Shown here piece after piece: positions 33,013-42,144 of a stretch of 64,000 bases of DNA. Position numbers and translations under genes: made by a program. The stretch comes from Thermoproteota archaeon (GTDB lineage Archaea; Thermoproteota; Methanomethylicia; Methanomethylicales; Methanomethylicaceae), in assembly GCA_016882195.1 (NCBI GenBank), contig VGLU01000001.1, positions 1 to 64,000 on the forward strand. The letters are read 5' to 3'. How positions within the stretch are numbered: position 1 is the stretch's first letter; every line of letters starts with the position of its first letter. The notes beneath the pieces are model-generated. The model made no database searches. It saw only the letters and a program-made list of their open reading frames with translations, and was not told the origin of the DNA.

Positions 33013-36000
33013 TCACCATCCTGCAGGGGGTCTTATTGATGCAGCAAGGAGGATCGTTCCTGTTCGGGCGGGACTGTACAGTACGTTCATGCTGTGTGGT
33101 GGAACGAGGCGAAGGTAGAAGAGTCGCGGACCGTTTGGATCGTTCAGAAGTGAGGACACGTCGGGGTGCGTGATGAAGATTGCAGACTCGATGTAGCTGC
33201 ACGAATCAGGTATCTTGACGGTATCCCCCAGACGCCAGAACGATCCGTTAGAGCCCTTAAGGTAGCGGTCAGCATCGGTCCTCTCCAGCAGAGCCCTGTC
33301 AGAGGGACCGAACGGGCATCCAAGTATGACGCCCCTCTTTCCGTCCCACGGATGGAGGTCGCTGTCCCACCAGAGGTAGGCAGACACCCCCGCTACGTCT
33401 GGGTGGTAGGAGGATCCCCAATCGAAGACCTCAACCGCGAGGTGCGTCTCGTTGTGCATCAGGAACTGCGCCGCCAGCTCGGTAAATCGTACGTCGCATT
33501 GCTTGAACCATGTCATCAGCGACAGTGACCCTGTCCTGTTGGTATAGGTGACCACCGTCCAAGTTCTTTCCCTGTAGGGTAAGCCCTCGAGTTTGGAGTA
33601 CGGTATCCGAAGCAGGGTGACTCCGCTTTCATCAGAAGTTGTCGACCACCCAAGATCCACCTCCTTGAATGCCGTTATGAAGCTTCCAGCCCTGTTCTTA
33701 ACAGGGGTTCCATCCGTGAACAGCAGGTGGAAGGAGGCATTTATCCCAGAGAGGTCGTAGTCAAATTCGACGCTCGTCATCACGTTATCAATGCGCCAAG
33801 ATCCGTTGAAGTGGTAAACCTCAGATCCCCATCGAACTTCTGCGTATGCAAGAAAGGTGGATCCGAGTGGAACTTCCCTCCCCATCCAGCACATATCATC
33901 CATAGAGCCCAATTTCATGGTAAACCAGCCCGAGGAGTTCGTCGTGATCTCGCCACTCAATTTCAGAATGCCATCTCTCACTATCGCTCTGGATACCCCA
34001 TCCCAGTACCAAGCGCCAGCCTGATCGAGCCAAGCGGTCACGATGATCGGTGTCGGCGAGGAGATCCCCGTCAACTTTCCTGATATGTTCGTACCAAGAT
34101 ACTCCCCGATTATAGCCCTTTTGAAGATCAGACCAGTCTCAACGTCGCATGGTGCCACCGTTACACTCTCCGGGTTGATGTATTCAGTGTCAAAGACAGC
34201 CGAGAGGTTGTGGTCGGTGTCCATGTACACGGTGATGTTGCTCCCCGCACCGCCAGGCAAGCCGTCCAGCACCCAGTTTGAGAAGTAATACGTAGGATCC
34301 GTAAGCAGAGCGGTAACGGTTTGACACGAGTACCTGGGCACCATGTAGACGGCGGGGGAGGGTATCGTTGTCCCTCCATATGTGGCCGATATATTCAGCA
34401 GGAAGGTCGGCGGGGTTGCGGAGAAGTAAACAGATATCTCATGCGGCTCTCTCACATCCCCTATCAGGAGCTGGTCCGAATAGTGCGTTATGCCGTCCAC
34501 GACCATTCTGTCGAAATAGTAACCTGTGTAGGGGTATGCCCTTACACTAATGCTGTATCCGTGATCCACGTGGTATGTGCCGAAGCCATCAGGATATGAG
34601 GGATAGAGAGTGAAGCCGGGAGAGTCTGAAGAGACCGCCGCGTATCCCCAGCTTGGCGCGTTGGCCGAGACATGGACAGGGTAGTCAACCCACTTCAAGT
34701 TAATTCCGACGGTGTAGGGGGAGGTTGTCGTTATGAAGAGGGCGTATTTGTTGGGATGGGTGGTCTCGGAGGGTTCGAGATCGGTCGTCCCGCCGCCTCC
34801 CACCGTGAATGAGGCGGAGTAAACCTTGGATACAGGCGTTCCACCCCAAGCGTCCTCGAGCAGCCCGTTCGTGTTCCTTGGTACATATTGGAACCCTGCG
34901 GTATCGCCGATCCTTACGGAGTAGGTCGCCGGAGACGACAAAACCCAACCTGAGAGGTTCCCCGAGAGCTTCATAAGCCCATATTGATAGGAGTCAGCCT
35001 GGCTCCATGCGAGACCGTTCCAGTGCCTCACGTCAAATGTGATGGAGGACGGAGGCGGCTGCTGGCTTCGGACGAAGGTCGCCTTAAGCGTGTGGTTGGC
35101 ATTCATTATGATGGCAACAGGATTGAGCGAGGAGTACGGTACTCCGTCCAGCAACCACTCTCCGGAGATATAACCCTGATCAGGTACGGATTCCACGGTC
35201 GCGGATGCCCCGGCAGGATAGTTGTAAGCCCCTGGCGGAGGGGAGGTTGTTCCGTTGGCTTCTGACTGTATGTTAAGGCTGTAGAACTGCTGGGCTATGG
35301 TTACATAGACGACGATGCTACGCGTGATGTTGCCAGCCGTCCCCACTACACGGCAGTTGTAGGTCCCAACTGGGGTAAATGAAGCGGCCGTAAAGGATAG
35401 GATCGAGGTGAAGTTTGGCATACCCGATGTGGGCGAGATGGATGCCGAGGCCCCGGCAGGCACGAGGCCTACCCATCCTATCGATAAGGAGACGGGATGG
35501 ACCTCGGACGAGGAGGAGAACACCCTTATGACCGTGGAGCCCGACTTTCCGACGACCACCGAGATGTCGTCATCCTTCCCCAAGGCGAAGTCGAAGGGCG
35601 AGGTCACGTAAATCGGCCCCACAGAGGCGAGTCCCCTCTTCCCGAGGGAGTCCGTGACCACCACAGTGGCAGTGAAAGAGCCGGGCTGTGCGTACGAGTG
35701 ATGCGGACTCTGCAGGGCAGATGTGCCGAGGTCGCCGAAGTTCCATACGAATGAGTAAGGCGGGACGCCGCCCGACGCGGTGGATGTGAATGAGACGTTG
35801 AGCGGAGAGGGCCCGGATAGCGGGGATGCCGTTGCGGAAACAGTCAGTCCAAGCGTGAAGTATGCCTTCAGCGTATGGTTAGCATTCATGATAACCGTGA
35901 AAGTAGGGGCGGAGCCAGAGTCCACGCCGTCTAGCTGCCACTTTTCCAAGGCATATCCTCCATCTGGCACGGCCGTGACCGTTGCCTGCTCCCCCTGCGC

Positions 36001-36852
36001 CCTCGGGTAGGTCGCGGGTGCGGGGTTCGTCGTGCCTCCGGATGTCGCCTGCACCGTAAGGTAGAGGGACGATGCCACTACTAGAATCCACTTCGTATCG
36101 CTCACGCCTGATGAGTCCGTGGCGGCGCACGTCACGTTGTATACCCCCTGCGAATTGAAGGTGAAGGAGGGGTTCTGCTGGCTGGAGGATCCCTGACCTC
36201 CGAAGTTCCAGGAGTAGGTGTACGGTGCCACTCCGTCCGTGGGGGTGGCGGTGAACTGGACCGTGAGTGGGACGGCGCCGGATACGGTGCTAGCGCCTAT
36301 GGAGAGCTCGGTCCAATGCAGGGTTACGGTGGGATTCCAGTTGGTGTGAAACTCTGCATTGGCTACCGCGGGTGCAGGAGGCGTCGTGATCATGCCCTCC
36401 TCTACCTTAAAGCCGGATTCCGTTACAACAAATGACCCGCTCGTGCTGCCAGAGGTCACAGTCCCGGAGGTGGGCGAGAAGGTTGGGTCGGTGATGTTGC
36501 CAGAAATAAATATCGAATAGATGTCCCAAGACCAGCCTCCTTCCGTGTTCCACGCTAAATAGGAGATCTTTCTGCTGTAGCTCCAGGAGAAGGTTGTGGT
36601 TGCGTCCGCCTCTGCCCATACTGGTTCATAATCCTGAGAAGAACGCACGGCAGGACCAATGTGGATGTAATAGCCATTGGTCGTGTTGGCACTACTCACG
36701 GGCACTTGTGTAAACGTACTGCTTCTTTGAATGTTGACGGTGGTGGAGAAGGACGGGGTTGTGGTATCAGAATAAGCATCTACCGTTTGAGCCAGGATAA
36801 AGAATACGGTAAGGAAGAGAAAGAGAAAGAGGGCTTTTCTCAAGTTCTCCAC
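33013..36852 (-). CDS. Giant secreted protein with PKD and InlB-type B-repeat domains
   Basis: Surface protein of 1,279 aa. A signal peptide (LFLFLFLTVFFILA) leads. Two PKD-type domains are marked by PYTYSWNFGGQGSS and PYSFVWNFGDLG. Three related B-repeats share DGGYALEKWQLDGV, DQGYISGEWLLDGV and DPTYYFSNWVLDGL, each near an H-x-L-x-A-x-F end such as NHTLKAYF; a fourth copy is weaker. The C-terminal ~330 residues are unrecognised. Such proteins mediate adhesion or form the cell envelope. It sits in the middle of a four-gene surface cluster on the minus strand. Confidence 0.8.
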   Translation of the reverse strand: MENLRKALFLFLFLTVFFILAQTVDAYSDTTTPSFSTTVNIQRSSTFTQVPVSSANTTNGYYIHIGPAVRSSQDYEPVWAEADATTTFSWSYSRKISYLAWNTEGGWSWDIYSIFISGNITDPTFSPTSGTVTSGSTSGSFVVTESGFKVEEGMITTPPAPAVANAEFHTNWNPTVTLHWTELSIGASTVSGAVPLTVQFTATPTDGVAPYTYSWNFGGQGSSSQQNPSFTFNSQGVYNVTCAATDSSGVSDTKWILVVASSLYLTVQATSGGTTNPAPATYPRAQGEQATVTAVPDGGYALEKWQLDGVDSGSAPTFTVIMNANHTLKAYFTLGLTVSATASPLSGPSPLNVSFTSTASGGVPPYSFVWNFGDLGTSALQSPHHSYAQPGSFTATVVVTDSLGKRGLASVGPIYVTSPFDFALGKDDDISVVVGKSGSTVIRVFSSSSEVHPVSLSIGWVGLVPAGASASISPTSGMPNFTSILSFTAASFTPVGTYNCRVVGTAGNITRSIVVYVTIAQQFYSLNIQSEANGTTSPPPGAYNYPAGASATVESVPDQGYISGEWLLDGVPYSSLNPVAIIMNANHTLKATFVRSQQPPPSSITFDVRHWNGLAWSQADSYQYGLMKLSGNLSGWVLSSPATYSVRIGDTAGFQYVPRNTNGLLEDAWGGTPVSKVYSASFTVGGGGTTDLEPSETTHPNKYALFITTTSPYTVGINLKWVDYPVHVSANAPSWGYAAVSSDSPGFTLYPSYPDGFGTYHVDHGYSISVRAYPYTGYYFDRMVVDGITHYSDQLLIGDVREPHEISVYFSATPPTFLLNISATYGGTTIPSPAVYMVPRYSCQTVTALLTDPTYYFSNWVLDGLPGGAGSNITVYMDTDHNLSAVFDTEYINPESVTVAPCDVETGLIFKRAIIGEYLGTNISGKLTGISSPTPIIVTAWLDQAGAWYWDGVSRAIVRDGILKLSGEITTNSSGWFTMKLGSMDDMCWMGREVPLGSTFLAYAEVRWGSEVYHFNGSWRIDNVMTSVEFDYDLSGINASFHLLFTDGTPVKNRAGSFITAFKEVDLGWSTTSDESGVTLLRIPYSKLEGLPYRERTWTVVTYTNRTGSLSLMTWFKQCDVRFTELAAQFLMHNETHLAVEVFDWGSSYHPDVAGVSAYLWWDSDLHPWDGKRGVILGCPFGPSDRALLERTDADRYLKGSNGSFWRLGDTVKIPDSCSYIESAIFITHPDVSSLLNDPNGPRLFYLRLVPPHSMNVLYSPARTGTILLAASIRPPAGW

Positions 36853-36868
36853 CTAAGCCTCGTATGCA

Positions 36869-37675
36869 TCAGATCGAGATCTGGAATGTTGCCCTAGTCT
36901 TGAAAATTGGGATCCAACTCTGGAGGACCACGACCAATGTATGGCTGCCCGCGGTTCCGGCAGGCAGAACAGCCGACCGGCCGTCTACCGGCACGGGCAT
37001 ACCATCAAGTTTTCCCTCAACGACCCTAAATTCCAACCAAGAATAGAAACGTGACGTTGAGAGTACAACGATTGGGGAGGTACCGTCAACCCACACCTTT
37101 GCACTGTCGCGGTGGTCAGGGGTCCAGAAGCTGATAATTTTTAGCTGATCCATGGAGCAGTTAATTATCTGGCGGTCCTTTAGCATCGAGTATGTCTGCT
37201 CGAAGAGTTCGTAGCCTATATTTATAGCAACCGGACGTGGTTTTCCATCATATTGTAGCAGTAGGGGGGTGTATATCTGATGAATGGGGCCGTTAAGTGG
37301 TTCGTCAGGGCCCGTGGGCTTCGTCCAATAATTATAAAGGGGTTGCGGGCGGCTGGCGAGCGAAGACCAGTAGGCGGTGCCGTCCGGCCCTTGAAATTTG
37401 AGGTAGATACCGCTTGTCTGTATACTACCATGGTAGCTCGTCAGTTCCACCCTAGCATGTGTTATTGGGATCTGACCAGAGAATTCCCCTCCGGGTTTAT
37501 ACAACTTCGCTAGAACCGACTCAACAGACGGAAGTACAGTCGCGTTGATATTTCCCAAAACCGACGAGGCGGTATAAGACGCAGTTGCGGCTACTATCGG
37601 CACCGCTATAAGCAGGGTCAACATAACTACGAGCCACTTCCTCAGACCGCTCATAATTTTAAACATTCCTTCCAT
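36869..37675 (-). CDS. Membrane-anchored surface protein
   Basis: Protein of 268 aa with a basic start, an N-terminal hydrophobic segment (WLVVMLTLLIAVPIVAAT) and a long exported domain. The Met at 37654 (MSGLRKWLV) is a likely start. The gene is 16 bp upstream of the giant PKD protein gene and is the first of the cluster. No family is recognised. Its C-terminal half contains potential sugar- or protein-binding beta segments, but this is inference. Confidence 0.55.
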   Translation of the reverse strand: MEGMFKIMSGLRKWLVVMLTLLIAVPIVAATASYTASSVLGNINATVLPSVESVLAKLYKPGGEFSGQIPITHARVELTSYHGSIQTSGIYLKFQGPDGTAYWSSLASRPQPLYNYWTKPTGPDEPLNGPIHQIYTPLLLQYDGKPRPVAINIGYELFEQTYSMLKDRQIINCSMDQLKIISFWTPDHRDSAKVWVDGTSPIVVLSTSRFYSWLEFRVVEGKLDGMPVPVDGRSAVLPAGTAGSHTLVVVLQSWIPIFKTRATFQISI

Positions 37676-37867
37676 CGGAGTGAACCATCCACAGTATTGG
37701 GGCAGTATTTATTTTAATCGAGGGACGGAGGGGATGGTCTTCTGTGACGTGTATGCAACATTAGTACTGTCATCGAAAAACCGCATGGTAAATGTGGTGA
37801 TGCCCTTACCAATTTTCTATCTGTTTTTTAACTTCGGAGCTGCGACAGATATATTAGCCGTCATTTG

Positions 37868-37875
37868 TTTAAAAT
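37868..37875 (+). promoter_or_regulatory. TATA-like box of the hydrogenase operon
   Basis: TTTAAAAT lies ~22 bp before ATG 37893 and could direct a leaderless transcript. A second AT-rich element ATATATT is at ~37849-37856. Confidence 0.4.
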
Positions 37876-37892
37876 CAGAAGACGGTGTTATC

Positions 37893-38933
37893 ATGCTCAA
37901 ACTCCCCAAGCAGGAGCTTATGAGCTTGATTTCAGAGCTCAGGAGGCTCGGTTTTGAGGTTATCGCCCCCACCCGCTCGAATGAGACGGTGAGGTTGGCA
38001 GCATTATCCTCGCCCAGCGATCTGGAGACCGATTACATAAGGATCATCAACTCACCTAGGGACTTCTTGCTGCCGAGCAGGGAGCCCCTCTTCAGGTATA
38101 GAAGCACCGCAACCGTGACCTCGTACGGTCTAAAGATCAGGTTCCCCACGGTGGAGGGACCATGCCCGGTCACCATCGTGCCCGAGTACACCCCTCCCAA
38201 GGTGAAGATCGCGTTCTTTGGCATCCACCCGTGCATGGCCAACTCCATAAGGTACCTCGATAAGGTGATGCTCAGCGAGCCCGCCGACCCCTACTACAAG
38301 GCCAGGAGGGAGGACATGTTTGTCGCGGTATTGGAGTGCGAGGAGGGGGACCAATACTGCCTCTGCAAGACCGTTGAGAGCTACAAGGTTCCGGAAGGTT
38401 ACGCAGACCTGATGATCAGGAGGGGCGGGGACGGTTTCCTGGTAAGGTCAAGATCAAAGCGCGGGGATGAGCTCCTAGCCTCGTTAAAGAGGGGTGAAGT
38501 GGCAGGCAAACCCAAGGATCTCGTCCCGAGGCTGAAGGAGGAGTACGCCTTCGATCGAACCGATGAGGCGGGCATAGACGAGAGGGACGCCTCCGAGTAC
38601 GTGGGCGCCTGCACACTCTGCGCCTCCTGCACGGTTACATGCCCCACCTGCTACTGCTCGGACATCGAGGACAAGTTCAGCCTAATGGATCCCTCAAATG
38701 TGGAGAGGTCGAGGGTGCGTATGTCCTGCCAGAGGAGGTGCTACAGCATGATCGCCGGCGGAACCACCTTCCTGAATACGAAGGAGGCGAGGTTCAAGTG
38801 GCGGCTGAAGCACAAATTCCCGTTCTCTGAGAGGGCGTACCAGCTGGTGGGATGCGTGGGCTGCGGCAACTGCATCGCCTTCTGCCCGGCCAGGATAGAC
38901 TTCAGGAAGTTCCTCGGGAGGAGGGTTGCCTGA
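37893..38933 (+). CDS. hydB: Group 3b-like [NiFe] hydrogenase, beta (Fe-S) subunit
   Basis: Electron-transfer subunit of a cytosolic sulfhydrogenase-type NAD(P)H-linked hydrogenase. From ATG 37893 it is 346 aa; a longer frame to 37680 would add a stretch with no family match. The C-terminal ferredoxin part has two cluster motifs, CTLCASCTVTCP (~residues 243-254) and CVGCGNCIAFCP (~320-331). It is first in a four-gene operon hydB-hydG-hydD-hydA with overlapping reading frames. The complex couples H2 with NAD(P)H, and sometimes sulfur reduction. Confidence 0.88.
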   Translation: MLKLPKQELMSLISELRRLGFEVIAPTRSNETVRLAALSSPSDLETDYIRIINSPRDFLLPSREPLFRYRSTATVTSYGLKIRFPTVEGPCPVTIVPEYTPPKVKIAFFGIHPCMANSIRYLDKVMLSEPADPYYKARREDMFVAVLECEEGDQYCLCKTVESYKVPEGYADLMIRRGGDGFLVRSRSKRGDELLASLKRGEVAGKPKDLVPRLKEEYAFDRTDEAGIDERDASEYVGACTLCASCTVTCPTCYCSDIEDKFSLMDPSNVERSRVRMSCQRRCYSMIAGGTTFLNTKEARFKWRLKHKFPFSERAYQLVGCVGCGNCIAFCPARIDFRKFLGRRVA

Positions 38934-39751
38934 CGTCCAAGGAACCCAACCCCTACCTACCGAGGCCTGCCAGCGTCAACTCGGTCAAGAATGAGAGCTT
39001 GGAGACAAAAACCCTGAGGCTGACGCTCATCAACTGGAGGGCCGATTTCCTTCCAGGCCAGTTCGTCCAGCTTCTGCTCCCTGGTGTTGGAGAGGCCCCC
39101 TTCTGCATAACCTCCTCCCCAAGCGACCCGAAGCACATCGAACTGACGATCCTGAGGAGGGGGCTCGTGACGACCGCTTCTCAGTACATCAGACCCGGAG
39201 ACGCCGTTGGGATCAGGGGACCGCTAGGCAGACCTTTCCCCCTGGATCGTTTTCACGGGAGGGACGTACTGCTGGTTGCCACGGGCATAGGCATAGCCGC
39301 CCTAAGGTCGCTCATACTCTACATACTGGAGAACAGGAAGAAGTTCAAGGAGGTGACGCTACTCTACGGTGCCAGATTTCCAGAGGACCTCGTCTACCGC
39401 GACGAGATCAAATCATGGGCAGAGCATGTCAAGGTGATGGTCACCCTGAGCAAGGCAACCGAACAGTGGTCCGGTCTGAGGGGGAGGGTCACAGATCACC
39501 TCAAGGAAGTTTCCCTGCACAAGGACTTAGTAGCCGTGGTCTGCGGCTCACCGGCGGTGATGGAGAGCATCACCAACGAGCTGATCAAGTACGGGTTGAG
39601 CAGTGAGAACATCTACGTCTCTCTGGAGAGGCACATGAAGTGCGGTATAGGAAAGTGCGCCAGGTGCCTCATCCCAGGCGGTCTGCTGGTATGCAAGGAC
39701 GGTCCGGTGTTCAGCGCCAGCGAGATCAGCATTAAGGCCATTGGTGAGTGA
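38930..39751 (+). CDS. hydG: [NiFe] hydrogenase, gamma (FAD/NAD(P)-binding) subunit
   Basis: NAD(P)H oxidoreductase subunit with a ferredoxin-NADP reductase fold. RADFLPGQFVQLLLPG contacts FAD, VATGIGIAALRSLI contacts nucleotide, and the C-terminal MKCGIGKCARC plus VC is a [2Fe-2S] site. No ATG, GTG or TTG lies at the expected start. I place it at CTG 38930, which overlaps the hydB stop as CTGA and follows GGGAGGAGG. The next upstream Met (38852) falls within the hydB ferredoxin domain and is unlikely. Confidence 0.87.
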   Translation: MTSKEPNPYLPRPASVNSVKNESLETKTLRLTLINWRADFLPGQFVQLLLPGVGEAPFCITSSPSDPKHIELTILRRGLVTTASQYIRPGDAVGIRGPLGRPFPLDRFHGRDVLLVATGIGIAALRSLILYILENRKKFKEVTLLYGARFPEDLVYRDEIKSWAEHVKVMVTLSKATEQWSGLRGRVTDHLKEVSLHKDLVAVVCGSPAVMESITNELIKYGLSSENIYVSLERHMKCGIGKCARCLIPGGLLVCKDGPVFSASEISIKAIGE

Positions 39752-39752
39752 G

Positions 39753-40496
39753 ATGAAACTGGCATTCTACTCGCTGACTTCATGCGAGGGTTGCCTGACA
39801 ACCCTCATAACAAAGCTCGGCCCCGACCTAGAGGGCTTGTGGAACAACTTTGACATAGACTACTTCAAGCTGGTGAGGGAGCCCGTGGGCGGTAGCAGGA
39901 TACCCAAGGCAGACATAGCATTTGTGGAGGGGGCGGTGGTGACGAACCTCGACAGAGAGCAGCTCCTTGAGATAAGAAAGAACTCCCGCTTTGTGGTTGC
40001 CCTCGGCACCTGCGCCTCAAGTGGAAACATCGCCTACACGGCCTCGAGGGGGGTGGACCTGAAGGGCAGGCGCCTGAGGGACGTTGAGATCTCGGAGGCG
40101 GAGCCCATCTCCTCTGTGATCACCGTGGACTATGAACTGAGCGGATGTCCGGTCAGCGCCGAGGAGTTCACCGATGCCTTATTGAGACTCGTGAACAGCA
40201 TCGAGCCCGTCCAGCCGGACTTCAGCGTCTGTTACGAGTGCAAGATGAAGGGGAACGACTGCCTCTTGGAGAAGAGGAGGGTCTGCCTGGGACCCCTTGC
40301 CATGGGGGGTTGCGGAGCCGCCTGCACGTCCGTGGGGGCTCCCTGCTTCAGCTGCCGTGGACCGGCCGCCGAGGCGGATCTTGATGCATACCTCAAGACC
40401 ATCGAGAAGAAGGGCGTCGACAGGCAGAGGGCATTGATGCTGCTACACATGTTTACGGGGAAGAAGGTTAAGGAGGTTCTGAAGAATGAGCAGTAA
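39753..40496 (+). CDS. hydD: [NiFe] hydrogenase, delta (small) subunit
   Basis: Small hydrogenase subunit of 247 aa, with Fe-S clusters next to the NiFe site. The start YSLTSCEGCLTTL holds the proximal cluster Cys pair. ALGTCASSGNIAY and ELSGCPVSAEEF hold the others, and a Cys-rich tail (CGAACTSVGAPCFSC) is typical of the 3b class. ATG 39753 follows the hydG stop with one base between. It overlaps hydA by 11 bp. Confidence 0.9.
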   Translation: MKLAFYSLTSCEGCLTTLITKLGPDLEGLWNNFDIDYFKLVREPVGGSRIPKADIAFVEGAVVTNLDREQLLEIRKNSRFVVALGTCASSGNIAYTASRGVDLKGRRLRDVEISEAEPISSVITVDYELSGCPVSAEEFTDALLRLVNSIEPVQPDFSVCYECKMKGNDCLLEKRRVCLGPLAMGGCGAACTSVGAPCFSCRGPAAEADLDAYLKTIEKKGVDRQRALMLLHMFTGKKVKEVLKNEQ

Positions 40497-41796
40497 AGAG
40501 ATAATTATCGATACCAGCGAGCTCAGGTTTATCGAGGGGCACGGCCGTCTCACGGTGAAGATCTCCGGAAAGGATGTCGTGGCGGAGTTCCATAACCTTG
40601 AGGGGCCACGTTTTCTGACCAAGTACCTGAGGGGTAAGCCTGCGGAGATGGCTCCAAGGGTGGCCTCGAGGATCTGCGGCCTCTGCTACACGGTACATTC
40701 CATCAGCGCCGCGGAGGCGGTGGAGAGAGCCCTGGGCATCAAAGTGTCGAAGGAGGTCAGAGATCTGAGGAACGTACTTTACCTAGCAAACAACCTCAGG
40801 AGCCATATGATGCATCTCCTCTACCTCTCCATTCCAGCAATAGAGGGACTGATCAGCGTTCTGAGGATGAGGGACAAGAATGTCTTCAGGGTTGGATCTC
40901 GGATCCTAACCAAGGCCACGGAGCTGATTGAGATATGGGGAGGGAGATCGGTCCACGTGCCCAACGTCGTTGTCGGCGGATTCGGTGCGCCGATAAGGAG
41001 GAAGGAGCTTCTAAAATCTGTGAAGGATCTGGCAGGACTCCTAGAGGATGCCCAAGGCTTCGTCAGATACGCCATGGACCTTGAGCTTCCGGATCTGGAG
41101 AGGTACCGAGTCCTAGCAGCATCGAAGAAGCCCGGCACCTACCCCATATATTCGGAGGATGCCGCCATTGCGCTCTCCGACGGCTCGATCATGAATGGTC
41201 AGGAGTATTACGAGGGACTTGAGGAGGTGACGAAGGAGTACTCCACCTCGAAGCACGTCTACTTCAAGGACACGGAGATCACGGTGGGAGCCCTGTCCAG
41301 GATGATGCTGAACAGGAGGTACCTCAGCTTTGGGGCGAGAACTCTGGTGGAGGAGGTGGAGTGGAGGATAAATCCTTTCTTGGTGGTGAAGGCGCAGGCC
41401 GTAGAGGTCATACACTACATGGAGGAGCTGATCAGGCTAGGAGGCGAGCTCGCGGATGTCATAATGGAGACGGAAAATCCTGCGGTCTGCAGCGTCGTGG
41501 ATCTTGAGACGGCAGAGGGCGCCTATGGTGGAAGTAAAGGGAGGGGAGTATTCATCGCAGAGGCTCCACGGGGCATGCTCTGCCACTCCTGCGAGGTGGA
41601 GGACGGTCTTATAAAGGAGTACAGGGTTTACACGCCCACCGCGGTCAACTCAATGAGCATAGAGAGGGACGCCGTGGAGCTCGTCAAGAGGTTCAGACCG
41701 ATAGGCATGGAGAAGCTAAAGTTCATACTGGAGGACCTCGTCAGGAGCTACGACCCCTGCCTCTCCTGCGCGGTGAGCCTCGACGTTTATGGGTGA
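40486..41796 (+). CDS. hydA: [NiFe] hydrogenase, alpha (large, catalytic) subunit
   Basis: Catalytic NiFe subunit of 436 aa. The L1 motif is RICGLCYTVH (Cys64, Cys67) and L2 is DPCLSC (Cys425, Cys428), so all four metal Cys residues are present. The usual His or Arg after CxxCxx, the maturation protease site, is Ser431, and only five residues follow (LDVYG). The normal C-terminal extension is ~15 residues. The enzyme may not need processing, or the end has changed. hydD overlaps it by 11 bp. Confidence 0.9.
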   Translation: MSSKEIIIDTSELRFIEGHGRLTVKISGKDVVAEFHNLEGPRFLTKYLRGKPAEMAPRVASRICGLCYTVHSISAAEAVERALGIKVSKEVRDLRNVLYLANNLRSHMMHLLYLSIPAIEGLISVLRMRDKNVFRVGSRILTKATELIEIWGGRSVHVPNVVVGGFGAPIRRKELLKSVKDLAGLLEDAQGFVRYAMDLELPDLERYRVLAASKKPGTYPIYSEDAAIALSDGSIMNGQEYYEGLEEVTKEYSTSKHVYFKDTEITVGALSRMMLNRRYLSFGARTLVEEVEWRINPFLVVKAQAVEVIHYMEELIRLGGELADVIMETENPAVCSVVDLETAEGAYGGSKGRGVFIAEAPRGMLCHSCEVEDGLIKEYRVYTPTAVNSMSIERDAVELVKRFRPIGMEKLKFILEDLVRSYDPCLSCAVSLDVYG

Positions 41797-41817
41797 CAGG
41801 ATCGTGCGGTGAAAAGA

Positions 41818-42144
41818 ATGAAGATCAGGAAGATAAGCGGGCAGCAACTGAAGGGCATGCTGGCGGGGGAGGACCGGTTCGTTGCCGTATTCACCGCCAG
41901 TTGGTGCAGCTTCTGCAGGGTGCTGAGGAGGGAGGTCGAGGCTGCTACGCTGGACTTCACGGTCGTCGAGGTCGACATCTCCGACGAGGGCGACAGCAGC
42001 TGGGAGGAGTTCGAGATAAGCACCGTGCCCACGGCTCTTTTATTCGAGGATGGTAAGGAGGCCGCGAGGAGACCCCCCTCGATCGACGGGCTTAGGCTCA
42101 AAGACCTCAGGGAACTCGGCGGTAGGCGATCCGGATCGCCATGA
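41818..42144 (+). CDS. Thioredoxin-like protein
   Basis: Thioredoxin-fold protein of about 108 aa. The active site TASWCSFCRVL (CxxC) is about residues 29-39, and a cis-Pro occurs in STVPTALLF. The first Met in frame (41809) is also possible. It follows hydA by 21 bp and may serve the hydrogenase operon, for example in redox of Cys residues, but this is inference. Its last 38 bases overlap the convergent MFS gene. Confidence 0.8.
   Translation: MKIRKISGQQLKGMLAGEDRFVAVFTASWCSFCRVLRREVEAATLDFTVVEVDISDEGDSSWEEFEISTVPTALLFEDGKEAARRPPSIDGLRLKDLRELGGRRSGSP

Noticed and set aside
33013..33202. Longer start for the 32270-32977 surface protein
   Set aside because: It would overlap the giant protein gene in another frame and the added residues are unlike a secreted protein start.
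37680..37892. N-terminal extension of hydB to 37680
   Set aside because: The added 71 residues do not look like HydB and a TATA box and ATG at 37893 explain the start.
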